Assembly: GCA_024291935.2 (NCBI GenBank)
Contig: CM044309.1
Span: 35,240,001 to 35,304,000, forward strand
Length of the DNA: 64,000 nucleotides
Source of the DNA: Okapia johnstoni
Taxonomy: Eukaryota; Chordata; Mammalia; Artiodactyla; Giraffidae
Direction of reading: 5' to 3'
In this document: positions 35,246 through 47,818 of the stretch, piece by piece
Position numbering within the stretch: the stretch's first letter is position 1
Layout: every line of letters starts with the position of its first letter
Notes under the pieces: generated by a model
Seen by the model: only the letters and a program-made list of their open reading frames with translations
What the model was told of the DNA's origin: nothing
Databases searched by the model: none
Translations under genes and position numbers: made by a program

Positions 35246-35599
35246 TCTATGGGTATGCTATGAATTTGGATAGTTTTTGACCTTGAAGTAATTCAGTACC
35301 ATTAAATATAACAATATTTTCATTACTTACTTCACCACCATTAACAAACACAGTACTTAGTTTCTATGTTACTTTAAAGATTTATAAATGGATATCTTTA
35401 CAGATATCTTTCTATGGTCATGTTTTGAAATAAGGACACATGCTGTAGAAATTAAATCAGTCATTGACCTTCTTATATCCAGCAAATATATCTGATAAAA
35501 AAAAGTTATAGGAATAAGTTAATCTCACATCCATTGTTACTATCTGTCCTTCTTAGTCTCTTTATGACTTTTTAAAACATAGGCTTTAAAAATAGCACA

Positions 35600-35765
35600 A
35601 CTGCTATTATTTCACATCTAATAACAATGCTAAGAAGCAGGCAAAAAAATCTTTTTTTAATTGATGAAAGTAAGTTTCAGGGATGTTAAGTGACTGCTAA
35701 ATGGAGCACAGAACTATGACTTAAACCTAGGTCTGTGAGTTTTGCATAAAGAGTATTGTATTCTG
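35600..35765 (-). mobile_element. MIR SINE
   Basis: gtttcagggatgttaagtga, aacctaggtctgtgag in reverse MIR order. Confidence 0.7.
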
Positions 35766-37824
35766 TAATAAAGTTCCTTGTTTTCATCATTATCATTTTT
35801 TCAAATATAGACTGTCCTTATAATACTCATGTATGTGGGAGTTTACTTCTAATTCACATTGCTTATAACAGATTTAACAAGATTTGAAATATCAGAGTGA
35901 GACACAAAAAAGTGGTGACATTTTCCATGAGAAGATATGAATTAAAAGGTATACTGTGCTATGATTTATATATCTGGGGGTGTTAATTCCTAGGGATGGT
36001 AGTAATTCTACTTGTAAGAGGGGAGCCAATGACTTAATTTGAATTTTAATTAGGGTACCCCTAAAAAAATGAGCTCATGGAAGAAGAAACAGGGTTATGA
36101 GAGATGTACTGATACACGTATATTGTGTTCACCTTTGAAATGTGTATGCCTAGTTTTCAATTGGATTGAGTAAAGACAATAATGAGAATTTTAAGAGAGT
36201 ACTTCTGTAAACTTCTTTTCTCCATAAGCATTTATGAAATATATTTGCTAGACTGATGTGCATCCAATTATAAATCTCAGAAACTAAGTACTGGACATTC
36301 AATTATGGCACCCATTATCATTATTATAATAGTTATTATTGTAAAGTAGTATTCCACTCTTCTTACATTTGCTTTCTCTAGACAATAAACTTATTTTTCA
36401 ATAAAAAAACAACAGCTGACAAATAATGCATATGTAAATATATGAAGGAAGAATATAATTACATTTTGAAATAAAACATATAGATGCTATAAACTGGATA
36501 TTTTTTTCCTCTCTCCACTTCCTTAGTCAGTTCCCATTAGGTGCTCAAAACAGTAATTTTTACATACATAGCAGCTATCTTTTCCACTTCCAACTAAACA
36601 TTTAGACACAGCTCTTAAATTTATTGATATGACTACCAGAGACTGGAAATAACTTTTACAGCATTATAATCACTGTATAATGACTTCTTGTTTGCTTAGA
36701 CATTCTGGGGCAACTGTAGCCAAATGTTTTGTCTGACAGATATTCACCCAAAAATGACAACAAAAAATATCTAATAAGTGTCAGCAGCTGGTAGAAGTTT
36801 AATAGAGTAGCAATTAGCACATATTCCGGCCTTATGTAAAATAAACTAATCAGAAGAAAATTTGGAAAATTTACCAAAGGTGGGCCTTGATTCTCCATTA
36901 GAGCTTCCTGTTTATGTTGCTATAATTAGAATTTTCTAGACATGACAAAATCATAGTATTTTGTCATGTCTAGAAAAGATAATATTCTTTTATTTAATAT
37001 CTAGAAAAATATAATATGCTTTTTTCTAGTTATACACAAGAGCTAATTATACTAATATCCAAAGTCTGATTAGAGAAAGGAAAAGACATTTTATTATTTA
37101 AGTATTGTACTGTTTAAAATTAGATTAAATTTTAAAGCATGTCTTTAAATATTGATATCTAAAAATCCAATCAAAACTCATGACTAAGAAATAATCTTGT
37201 TTTCTTTTCCTCCTTCTTAAAAAAGTCTCACTCTCCCTTTTTAACAAAGGAAACAGTATATTGGTATTCTAAATTTTATTTTGTTTGTCTAATGGATTTC
37301 TAAAGTGAGATAATTCATATTGGACTTTCCCTTATTTATGCCTTTTATCCCTTTAAATATCATTTACACAAATTGAGAGAATAAACCGGAAGATTTCATC
37401 CTAGTAGAATTTATAGATTTAAATAGATTGTACTTACGTCTCCTATATTAAACAAATTAAAGCGTCCACACAGATGTATCCTAAGAGAAGTTGGGTCTAT
37501 GAAGCTGCTTAAATGATTTTTATAGTGACATTGAGTCATGAGCCAAATGGTGACCGGATAACATGCTAATTTTACTCCTGTAAATGGGGACACATGAAAT
37601 GAGACTCACAGACTTGGAAGAAAGAATGGAGAGAATGTCATCACAGGCACTGAGTCTTCTAATATAAATGGTATGATTGCTTTTAAAACAGAAGGAAAAT
37701 ACTTCCTATCTATCATTTATAAATGCAATTCCATGACTTCCCAATTGTTACTTTATAAAATAACATTAAATTTGTTAAAAGTTCTTGAGTAGTTTACTAT
37801 GTGCTTAGGGCTTGGTCTATACAT
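35766..37824. other. Unique AT-rich DNA with a perfect hairpin
   Basis: No coding signal. Contains the 20-bp palindrome at 36932-36977. Confidence 0.55.
36932..36977. repeat. Perfect 20-bp inverted repeat, 6-nt loop
   Basis: Arms 36932-36951 (ttttctagacatgacaaaat) and 36958-36977 are exactly complementary around catagt. Not part of any repeat I recognise. Confidence 0.95.
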
Positions 37825-39271
37825 TAGTGTTTCTGAAACATTTTGGTCTCAGATATCCATTATATTCTCAAAAATTATTGAGAACGCCAATGAGATTTTG
37901 TATATATGGTTATATATGCCAACATTTACTACATGAGAAATTAAGACTGAAAATTTTAAATATTTATTAATTGACTTAAAATATAAATAACAAACCCATT
38001 ACATGTTTCTATAAATAATATATTTTTAGTAAAATAAAATATATTTTCCAAAGCCAGAAAAAAGTGACAAGAATGGCATTATTTTACATTATGAAATTCT
38101 CTGGCTTAGTTTTGCAAATGTCTGGCTTAATAAAAGACATCTGGTTTCTCATATCTGCTTCTGCATTCAATCTGTCTCAATATGTTGTTTTAGTTGAAGT
38201 ATATGAAGAAAATCTGGTATCACACAGATTTCTTAGTTGGAAAAGTGAGGAGAACTCTAATAGCTTTTTCAGATAGTTGTCAATTTTTAAATTTTGCATT
38301 GGGGAATCTAAAAACCGTATCAATATGCTTCCCATACTGCTTTATTAAAATCTATTGTCTACTTTGCACTTTAAATGGATCTTTTGACCACATATATGTT
38401 TTTAAAAGTATCAAGCATCTGTCATTTGGAAAAATGTTGGTTCACTGGGTTATGCAAAATTTCCAAATGGTACCATAGGTCATTATACAATATTTCATTT
38501 GTTAGTAATGTCATCTATCTCATCAGAAAAGTTTTTAAGAATTGGGAAACTGACAAGTTCACAGGAGCAGGTAACATATTTTCCGAAATTGTAATTTTTG
38601 TTTGAAAGTTCAGCTTTTATCATTGGCAACAGACACAGTTGGATTTTGCCTCTTTTGAAGTGACAAGTTCACTCTGTTCATTTTCAAGAAAGTCTGCCAA
38701 ATACCCAAGTTTGAAAATCCACAGTTTGCTTGTCAGTTCTTCTTTCAAGTAAAAATGGTGATTCATGAGAAAAGTTGCAAATTCAGCTCTTGACCCAAGC
38801 AGTCATACAAGTACTTTACTTAAGACAATCATGAAGTTGGTACCTGCTTCAGTGATGTACCAGTTCATCACACAGAATATTAAAAAGACCTCTACTCAAG
38901 GGTGGAGATTGTATATATTGTTAATATATGAATATATCTTTACTGTTTGATCATGTACATTCTTAGGTAAATATTGAATTTTAAAAATATTAACTCTGAG
39001 TGTGTGGTGGTGAAGAATACCAGGCTTACTAGCAGAGTTTGCTGCTGCTGACTTGATTTATGCTAAGGTGTCAGCAGTTTTCCCCACTCACTATGGTTCT
39101 GCATCATTACTGCGAATGAACATCAGTCAGTTAAGTGAAAAAGACAAATGGCATCAGTATTATTATGAAAATTATTTTGAACTTGTGAATCCACTGGAAG
39201 TATCTCAGGGAATCACTGAAAGGGTTTGTGGGACATGCAGGAGTTGGGGGACCAAATTTTGAGAACTGCTG
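37825..39271 (-). mobile_element. hAT-Charlie DNA transposon, internally deleted, transposase fossil
   Basis: Terminal ends tagtgtttctgaaac and ttttgagaactgctg are inverted relatives. On the minus strand the left third shows the degraded hAT C-terminal (dimerisation) region with stops, in the order of the Charlie family. About 1.4 kb of a longer parent remains. No exact 8-bp target duplication survives. Confidence 0.75.
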
Positions 39272-40942
39272 ATCTACACAGCAACAGAAAGCTGTCCAAC
39301 CAACACTACAGATTACAGAAGGGAACCCTTTAGTAAAGAACTTAACTAAGCAAGTTTTTGATTCCTAAAATATTTTGGTAATATCAGCTATTTCCTTGCT
39401 AAGCACTATCTTTTTTTCTTTTCCTGTATAAGGATATTACTTATTTATCTAATTCAGGCTTATGAAGAATCTAGTAACTTTTTCGAAAAACAACCCCTCA
39501 GTCTCACATACCAGAGGGTTTCAAACTAAGTCTCAGGAGCTCAGAACAGGGTGCCAGAACTTGAGGCTACTTTAATTCCCCCTTTTTCTTGAATGGGTTT
39601 ATTTCCCAGTGACACTTTGGAGTGAGTGACAGTAAAGAAATCAAGAACAGCACTCTATTAATAGCAACAATTTGAAAATTTCCACAAAAGTCTCCTCTGC
39701 TAAAGCATAATTATAATTCCTGCACTAGATTATGACACTGCATACTTTGGAATACCATTTACTATAATGGGACCCTTATTGTTATAAGATTTTGGATAGT
39801 GTCCTATCAAAAGTACACTTTAAAAAAGCAGTCTCATATACTGAGTTGTAACACAGTGATGCCGACACCTATTAATGCTGCCAGGTCAAAACCTCTTTTG
39901 TTCTAAATCCAAGGCACTGACTTTTTTTAATGACAAAGTATTGGCAGAATGAATTTTGCCTAACATGAGGAAAAAACAGCCAGTCTTTGATGGTTTTTCA
40001 CAGTAACTTTCTGACTAATACTACTAGAAATACTAACCCATCTACATTTGTTGGGGGGAGGTCTTCACATTGTCCCTGATCTTCAGTGTATAATAAAAAT
40101 TCTCAAGTTCAAGAATTTCCAACATTTGATACTAACGATTATTCTGTTTTCCCTCTATTCATCAAGTCATCTCTGATCTCCAGTCATGTGATAATTGTGA
40201 TCCTTATGCCTTCATTTAAGATTATATATATATTTCCTTAAATGTCATGGGCATATCTTCATATTGTTTTTGTAAATTCATGACCTAGTTCATTGTATTA
40301 TTACTTAACTTCTTCTCTCTTCCTTTAGCCAGATTCAAATCCTTTTTGTTTTCTTTCCACAGTACTTAACAGATCAAAACTTTGTAATGAGAAATTTGAG
40401 CCTAAAAATGTTAAAAAGCCAGAAACACAGGCTACCTTGCTTGAGGAAACATTTACAGTATCTAATTAGGCAACAAGTGACCTCAAAGCTACTCATGAAT
40501 TTCTTTGCTCCTTTGTAGCTGACCTGTTTACCATTCCTAAAAGCAGCAATTTATTGTTTTCCACTTCTTAAGTCTTATTTCATCTTCTCACTCTCCATAG
40601 AAAATCTTGCCTATTGTTTTATGGAGAATGTCAAGGTCATCCTACATAAATTCCTTCAGTTTCTCTTTCTTTATCATCACATCAAAACTACCATCTCTTT
40701 ATCTGAGTCCTTCTGCCAACATGAATACCCGACTAGTGCCCTAATATTGTTCCTTGAATCCTCCCTTGCCCTCCTGCCTTTTCTCTACTTCTTCAATGCC
40801 TATGAAGTTGCTTACATTTTACCTGTTATAAAATATATTTCATCTTCTAACTCTGTATGTTCTTACCACACTCACCTTTTACTTCATTTATTCGTAAACT
40901 TATAAGAGGTAGATACTAATCTTCCTGCATCCTTTACATTAG
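39272..40942. other. Unique DNA, possible L2 traces
   Basis: No gene recognised. 40620-40900 is C/T-rich like the sense strand of L2 3' sequence, too weak to call. Confidence 0.45.
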
Positions 40943-41352
40943 CAGTACCCAACCTTTTTGGCACCTTTTTGGTTTTGTGGAAGACAATTTTTCCACAGAC
41001 CAGGGTGGGGGTTAGGGGAAGAGATGGTTTCGGGATGATTCAAGCGCATAACAGTTATTATGCACTTTATTTCTATTATGATTACATTGTGATATATAAT
41101 GAAAGAATTATAAAACTCATCATAATGCAGAATCAGTGGTAGCCCTGAGCTTGTTTTTCTACAGGTAGACTGTCCCATCTGGGGTGATAGGAGTCAGTGA
41201 CACCTAAGGCATATTGCTTATGTCCAGTCTACTCCATAATCTCGTTTTGGTTACTGTCACTTTGGTAACACAAGCCTTGGGAAGGGGCTGTGCAGCCTGG
41301 TTCCAAACAGGTCACAGACTGCTACTAGTCTGTGGCCCGGGGGTTGAGAATC
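40943..41352 (+). mobile_element. Fossil hAT-type DNA transposon, copy 2
   Basis: Same family and orientation as 8267-8635: tacccaacctttttggcacc, cacagaccagggtg, ggtttcgggatgattcaagc, tcataatgcagaatcagtgg, ending ggcccgggggttgagaat. This copy keeps more of its right end. Confidence 0.65.
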
Positions 41353-41885
41353 TCTTCTTTACATTGATTTTAATTCCTCTGAAGTTTAACTTACATATCT
41401 ATCAATTTACCAGAACTAATCACAAAATTACGGATTAATCACAAAATTCAATGGGCTTTTCATAATAATCATCTATATCAAATTACATATAACATTTTAC
41501 ATTCTTATTCCTCTCTTCTTGAAACCTCTTTCTCCCTTGGCTCTGATTGTGATTGTACTCTTGATTCCCTCATAGTCTCCTTATAGTTCTTCTTGCTCTT
41601 TCCCTCCCTTATCTATTAAATAGTAGTTATTCTCTTTTCTGTTCTTTATATTCGTTTGGTAATTCCATTTGTCCCAATTGTCTTAATTTTCAACTGTGTA
41701 TAGATGGCTATGAAATCTATAATTTGGGGGCAACATATTTTTTTGAAGCACAGCTTGGGAATTTTTACTGCCTATTGGGTATTCCCCCATGGATGTCCTT
41801 AAAAACTCAAATTCATTAAGTTCAAATGGAATTGGTTTGCTGCCTCTCTACCCCTACTCCCAAAGCTATTTATTATCCTCATCAT
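41353..41885. other. Unique spacer
   Basis: No gene or repeat recognised. Confidence 0.5.
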
Positions 41886-42088
41886 TTTGGCTCAGACAGT
41901 AAAGAATTTGCTTGCAATGCAGAAGACCCGGGTTCAGTCCTTGGGTTGGGAAGATTCCCTGAAGAAGAGGATGTCAACCCATTCCAGTATTCTAGCCTAG
42001 AAAATTCCACAGACAGAGGAGCCTGATGGGCTACAGTCCACGGGATCACAGAGTTGGACACGTCTGAGTGACTGAACTGAACTGAACT
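41886..42088 (+). mobile_element. Bov-tA SINE
   Basis: Head slightly truncated (ttggctcagacagtaaag); tail ends gactgaactgaactgaac. Confidence 0.92.
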
Positions 42089-42099
42089 TCCATCTCACT

Positions 42100-42785
42100 A
42101 GTTCCTCCCATTCAATCAATTCTCAAACCTCCTTATTTTAATTCTATCCATTCAATGTTTCTTAAATATTCTTCATTTCCATTCTTTCTTTGGTCACTCC
42201 CTTTATCGTCTCTCTTGACTATTGCAATTACAGGCTAACTACTTAGTTATCTAAACTTATTCTTCTCCATCTTACCCTTTACACTATCACCAGAATTAAC
42301 TTTCTAAAACATAAAATACTCAAAAATCTTCAGTGGTTCCTAGGAACCCACAAAATATAGTTTTAGGTTTTTTGCCTGGCCCTCTGAAATTTGCAGCCAG
42401 CCTAATTTATTTGCTTTTTTCTCCTAAACTACCTCTCCCAAGCATACAAAGTTAGATCACAGTAAACACCTGCAATATCGCTGGTGTTCTCTTACTGGTC
42501 TTCTCAACCTGGAGTGACCTTCTCTCCCAATGACAAAATCCTCCTCATCTTTCAAGCCTAGTTTATAAGCCACCCCACCTCCCCATCTCCAGATATTATA
42601 TAATGAATAATTTTATTATAATATTTATTTGGCACTATGGACTGAAGTAACAACACACACATGGAAGCATTAATTATCTTCATGGTGCTCTTCTTATATA
42701 TTCTTTGAACTCTGAGTCCTTTGAGTCCCTCAGAATGCTTGGCACAAGATTTTGTATATTGTTCTTATATCTGCCAAAAGAATAT
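42100..42785 (+). mobile_element. L2 LINE 3' region
   Basis: Ordered L2 matches: actttctaaaacataaaata, tcttcagtggttcctagg, cctcatctttcaagcctagt, and the 3' end actctgagtcctttgagtcc, gcttggcacaagatt. Confidence 0.65.
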
Positions 42786-43119
42786 TGTAGACTTATTTTT
42801 AATTATCTTACTCTAGATCTTAATTGTTAAAGTAAAATTGTCAAGGTTATACCATTGTCAATGGTAAAAGCAGCTCAGAAAGCACGTTTCTTTATTCGTA
42901 TTTATTTCATTTCCTTGTCTCACAATACTTTTCATCAATATAAAGAGATGAACTGTTATTTCTTCTAATATACTTTTTCTTCTGTGTATTCTTAATTATG
43001 ACAAGATTCTTAAAAATGAGAGCAGCAAAAAGCACTCCAGAATTGCAAGTAATCTATTCTATTTTCACTTTATGGAAGGCTACTCTTTTTACGTTATTTT
43101 ATATAAAATATATATGACT
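42786..43119. other. Unique spacer
   Basis: Nothing recognised. Confidence 0.55.
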
Positions 43120-43127
43120 AAGTAAAT

Positions 43128-43748
43128 GATGGGGAAACAGTGAAAACAGTGTCAGACTTTATTTTTTGGGGCTCCAAAATCACTGCTGATGGTGACTGCA
43201 GCCATGAAATTAAAAGATGCTTACTCCTTGGAAGGAAGGTTATGGCCAACCTAGATAGCATATTTAAAAGTAGAGACATTACTTTGCCAACAAAAGTCCG
43301 TCTAGTCAAGGCTGTGGTCTTTCCAGTAGTCATGTATGGATGTGAGAGTTGGACGGTGAAGAAAGCTAAGTGCTGAAGAATTGATGCTTTTGAACTGTGG
43401 TGTTGGAGAAGCCTCTTGAGAGTCCCTTGCACTGCAAGGAGATCCAACCAGTCCATCCTAAAGGAGATCAGTCCTGGGTGTTCATTGGAAGGACTGATGT
43501 TGAAGCTGAAGCTCCAATACTTCCACCTCATGCGAAGAGCTGACTCATTGGAAAAGACCCTGATGCTGGGAAAGATTGAGGGCAGGAGAAGGGGATGACA
43601 GAGGATGAGATGGTTGGATGGCATCACTGACTCGATGGACATGAATTTGAGTAAACTCCGGGAGTTGGTGATGGACAGGGAGGCCTGGAGTGCTACGATT
43701 CATGGGGTCACAAAGAGTCGGACACGACTGAGCGACTGAACTGAACTG
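43128..43748 (+). mobile_element. BovB 3' fragment
   Basis: C-terminal ORF (SHEIKRCLLLGRKVMANLD onward) and tail. Six bases are lost near 43521 and a stop lies at the AEH position near 43374. Target duplication aagtaaat at 43120-43127 and 43749-43756; direct 5' junction. Confidence 0.94.
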
Positions 43749-43904
43749 AAGTAAATTACTGCATGGAATGATTTGTTCTGTCCTTTTGTTAAGGTTTTTG
43801 ACATCATTTAATATTTCAATAGGTTTGTAAGTCATTTCTTAGCTGATCTTTGAGACATCCCTGCTGAGATAGTCAATTAGCTGAAGAAGTACTGCTGGTT
43901 GGCA

Positions 43905-44050
43905 AGTGACAAGTAATATTACTTGCACATTACAGATGAAGAAACTAAAGCAGAGAGAGGTTAATCGACTTGCCTGTATCTTACACAGTGAGTGGTAGTA
44001 CTGATGTCAGAATGGGGCCCTGGAGATATTCACGTCAAAACCACAAAAGC
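43905..44050 (-). mobile_element. MIR SINE
   Basis: cacattacagatgaagaaac, agcagagagaggttaatcga, cttgcc..acacagtgagtgg in reverse MIR order. Confidence 0.8.
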
Positions 44051-44389
44051 ATCAACAGCCTGGTGCTGGTGCTGTTCTTTATTATATAATACTCTCTAAA
44101 GCCTTTGTTTAATCTCCTTTTCTGGCTCTTTATGAGTCCAAAGAGGAAATATACTTTTAAAGTCTGTACCTTCTCATTAAACTAAGACTATTTTTCTACA
44201 TTAAATATTTAGCTTTTGAAAGGATGTTTGAAGATCAACACATTTCTTCTCAAAATAACTCATTATTAACTTTTCCATCTGATCAAATCAATCTCAGTAA
44301 TAGTGTCTGTTCTGTTCTAGTGTCTGTTCTGTTCCAAGTTGTAACCACAACAAAACAGATATTGTTTACTAATTATTTATCAATAATAA

Positions 44390-44580
44390 TAACAAAAATA
44401 TCAAGTATTTGCCAGAAAGGTCACTAAGACATTTATGTGAATTGCATAAATTTATCAACAAGTGTATCAAATAGGAATGCTCATTATTTCAGTTTTAAAG
44501 ATAGAATAACAAAGGTTTAGAAACACTGTTATGAAACTGATAGGTGATTTAACCAGTTACAAAACCAACTGCCATTTTCC
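44390..44580 (-). mobile_element. MIR SINE
   Basis: ttatttcagttttaaagata, acaaaggtttagaaacactg, gatttaaccagttacaaaac in reverse MIR order. Confidence 0.65.
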
Positions 44581-45132
44581 AACATTCATTTTGGAGCATA
44601 CTATACTTAATTTTTTATTGATGGCTTGCCATCAGCATTTATTTTAAGCATGTAAGCAATTCACATACTGTGTTGAGACTTACTATGTAGGGTGATATTT
44701 TATTGACATCCCTACAGAACCCAACTTTTTAATATTATCATCAGATCTCATCATATTCATTGACACTGCAACTCACTTCTTGATTTCTGTATTTTTTTTC
44801 TGCAAACATTTTGCATTCCCACTTCCACATATCTGGTCTACTTATCCATGTGATGGTCTTGATCTTCAGGCATCTTGCTGTCGTGGCTATTCAGCACTGT
44901 GACAGTAAAAGCACATTCACTAGGGAATAGGAGTTTGAGAAGGACTTAGAAAGTTGTTTGACAGCTGAAAAATGGCTCTGAAATATGAATAAAAAATCTA
45001 CAAAACTGTGATAAAAACTTGTTTAATTGATATTTCCAACTAATATTACTACAACTCATCAATGGTAATGTTACTTAACTTTCATATAGTTATCTGTAAT
45101 TATATTGAATATGGGATTTGGTCACCTTTAAT

Positions 45133-45795
45133 AAAAATAAGGATGATTTTTAGTTTGCATTGGAGTATAGCAGATTAACAACATTGTGATAGTTTCGGGT
45201 GAACAGTGAAAGAACTCAGCCATACATACACATGTATCCATTCTCTCTCAAACTCTCCTCCCATCCAGGTCACTTCATAACCCTGAGCAGAGTTCCATGT
45301 GCTATACAGTATGTCCTCGCTGGTTATCCATTTAAAATACAGCAGTGTGTACATGTCCATCTGAGACTCCCTAACTATCCTTCCCCATATAGTATCTGCC
45401 CACCCCCCCAGCAACCATAAGCTCATTCTCTTAAGTCTGTGAGTCTCTTAATGTTTTTAAATTTCATTTGTATCATTTCTTTTTAGATTCCATTTTTAAG
45501 GGACATCATATTACTCCTTCTCTGTCTGACTTACTTCACTCAGTGTGACAGTCTCTAGATATATCCATGTTGCTGCTAATGGCATTATTTCATTCTTTTT
45601 AATGGCTAATATTCCATTGTATATATATATATGTGTGCATACGTGTGTGTGTGTGTGTCATATCTTCTTATCCATTCCTCTGTCGATGGGCATTTAGGTT
45701 GATTCCATGCCTTGGCTATTGTAAACAGTGTGGCAATGAATACTGGGGTGCATTTATTCTTTGGGACCATGTTTTTGTCCAGCATATTTTAATGC
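45133..45795 (-). mobile_element. L1 3' end, reverse orientation
   Basis: Reverse L1 3' UTR and ORF2 end: agcagattaacaacattgtg, gtgctatacagtatgtcctc, gtctgacttacttcactcag, ccatgttgctgctaatggca, tccattcctctgtcgatggg. Confidence 0.92.
45618..45658. repeat. (TA)n(TG)n microsatellite inside L1
   Basis: tatatatatatatgtgtg followed by catacgtgtgtgtgtgtgtg. Confidence 0.9.
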
Positions 45796-46092
45796 ATTTG
45801 ATAACATTTAGGGTGAAGCTTTTAAAAATGCAATTACCTAGGACTGAGAAGGGTTTAAAAACGGCCCTGCACACACTGAACTAGAAGTGACTTCACTAGG
45901 ATGCTGAGGCAGAGATGCTGGCCCTGGAGAGTGACAGAGCAGGTGTGCATTAGAGAGAGCTTTCCTATATAGGAAAGTCAGGGATTATTATTGAGTAGGG
46001 AGCATGAAGGCAGGGGACTCTATAATGAGAATCCTAGGATTGCTTCCAAATTTCTAATTTGATAAATGACAGTATAATATTCTTTGGTGAAT
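45796..46092. other. Unique spacer
   Basis: No repeat recognised. Confidence 0.5.
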
Positions 46093-46290
46093 ACTGAAGT
46101 CTGCCTGCCAATGCAGGAGGCTCAAGTGACAGGGGTTCGATCCCTGTGTTGGGGAGATCTCCTGGAGTAGGAAATGGTAACCTGCTCCAGTAGTCTTGCT
46201 TGGAAAATTCCACAGACTGAGGAGCCTGGTAGGTTGCAGTCCATAGGGTTGTAAAGAGTCAGACAAGACTGAGTGACTGAACACACACAA
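46093..46290 (+). mobile_element. Bov-tA SINE, truncated head
   Basis: Begins inside the tRNA part (gaagtctgcctgccaatgc), has an extra caagtgaca before box B, ends gactgagtgactgaacac. Confidence 0.9.
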
Positions 46291-47574
46291 AGGAACAGCA
46301 GTAAAAGTCTGAGAATGGAACTTCACTTATCACAATGCCACATTTGAAGTAAACTTATTCTTTTCCCTTCTGAATGAATGAAAATGCATTAATTAAAAGC
46401 ACACATATTCACACAAATGCTAATATATGCTCTTTTACAATCATGTACTTTCTGCATAGTGTCTATCTATTCCAGTTGAAGTAGTGCTTGAATACTTCAA
46501 TATGCCTCTTTTCTGCCAAAAAGAAAACTGTTTTTATGACTGTGTTTCAACATATTTTAAATATATGCATAATCACTGCCAACTTATCTGCTTTGCAGAT
46601 ACTAGTTTCCTATACAATATTCAATAGCTCCCTTTATTGAAAATGTCATTGATCAGTATTATGATTAATGTTTTTCCTTTTTATTATATGTCCGAATGTT
46701 AGGGTTACTGATTAATCTCTTTATTAATGGAATGATCTTCAGCACAATGTTTAATACTCTTCTTATCTACCATCATTACATGTTATCTTGAAAATTTTCC
46801 ATATATTTACTTTAAATGGGATTTTCAGATTTTTCAGGCATTTTGAAATCAGTAGGATAGACTTCAGTGAGAAAATGAAATGCTGAAGGACAATATAAAT
46901 TAAACAAATTTAATCAGTTAAAAAAGCCATTTTTTATCTAAGCCATTGAAAAATACATATTAATATTTATATAATGTATATAAATCAAGTTTCCAGAGAG
47001 ATAACTGAACAAAATACCTTAAAATATGAATTAAAGAATGTTGTAAAACTTGTACATGAATAAAGTAAGACAGTTTTTATAAGCTTAGATGATAAATAAT
47101 AAGTGTATTTTTGCACAGGAGAGAAGTCGTTACCTGGGAAACCTCATGTCATTTTCTAGATTATCAAAATCACTTTCTAATTAATTTTGAGCATTTCTCC
47201 TATCAACTATATTATTAGCATTGGAAGTTACTATTATGACTGTATTTCATTAACAGGAACACTGAAGAAATTATTTAAAGTGCTAAAGATTGGTTTTAAC
47301 AAAGAAAACAAATGAAGATATTACAATGAACTGAGGAATTAAAAAATCTCAAAGTAGAGAAGTTTAATTGACTACAGTATAGATAACTTGCGGGTAGAGA
47401 GCTGCTGTTTTTCTTGTATGTCCTCCAAATTTCCGAAGTTTTATATGCACAGTGCAGGTACTGGGCACATATTTAACAAATGAGAAGTACCGAATTCATT
47501 ACCTTGTGGTACAAATTAGGATTTCTTTTGTACTGACATAAGTAGAAGATTTTAATTTCAGCATTATGATTTAT
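46291..47574. other. Unique AT-rich spacer
   Basis: No gene or repeat recognised. Confidence 0.5.
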
Positions 47575-47585
47575 TAATGTCTTTA

Positions 47586-47807
47586 CTTGGCTTCCCTGGT
47601 GGCTCGGGGGTAAAGATTCTTCCTGCAGTGTGGGAGCTGCAGGAGATGTGGGTTCGATTCCTAAGTTGGAAAGATCCCCTGAAGGAGGGCATGGCAATCC
47701 ATTCCAGTATTCTTGCCTGGCAAATCCCATGCACAGAGGAGCCTGGCAGGCTACAGTGCACAGGATCGCAAAGAGTTAGACATGACTGAAGTGACTTAGG
47801 ATGCATG
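47586..47807 (+). mobile_element. Bov-tA SINE
   Basis: Full length. Target duplication taatgtcttta at 47575-47585 and 47808-47818. Confidence 0.95.
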
Positions 47808-47818
47808 TAATGTCTTTA

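Larger units (their letters stand above)
43757..45132. other. Unique DNA with two MIRs
   Basis: MIRs at 43905-44050 and 44390-44580. A 17-bp unit (gtgtctgttctgttc) is tandemly doubled at 44303-44337. Nothing coding. Confidence 0.5.
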
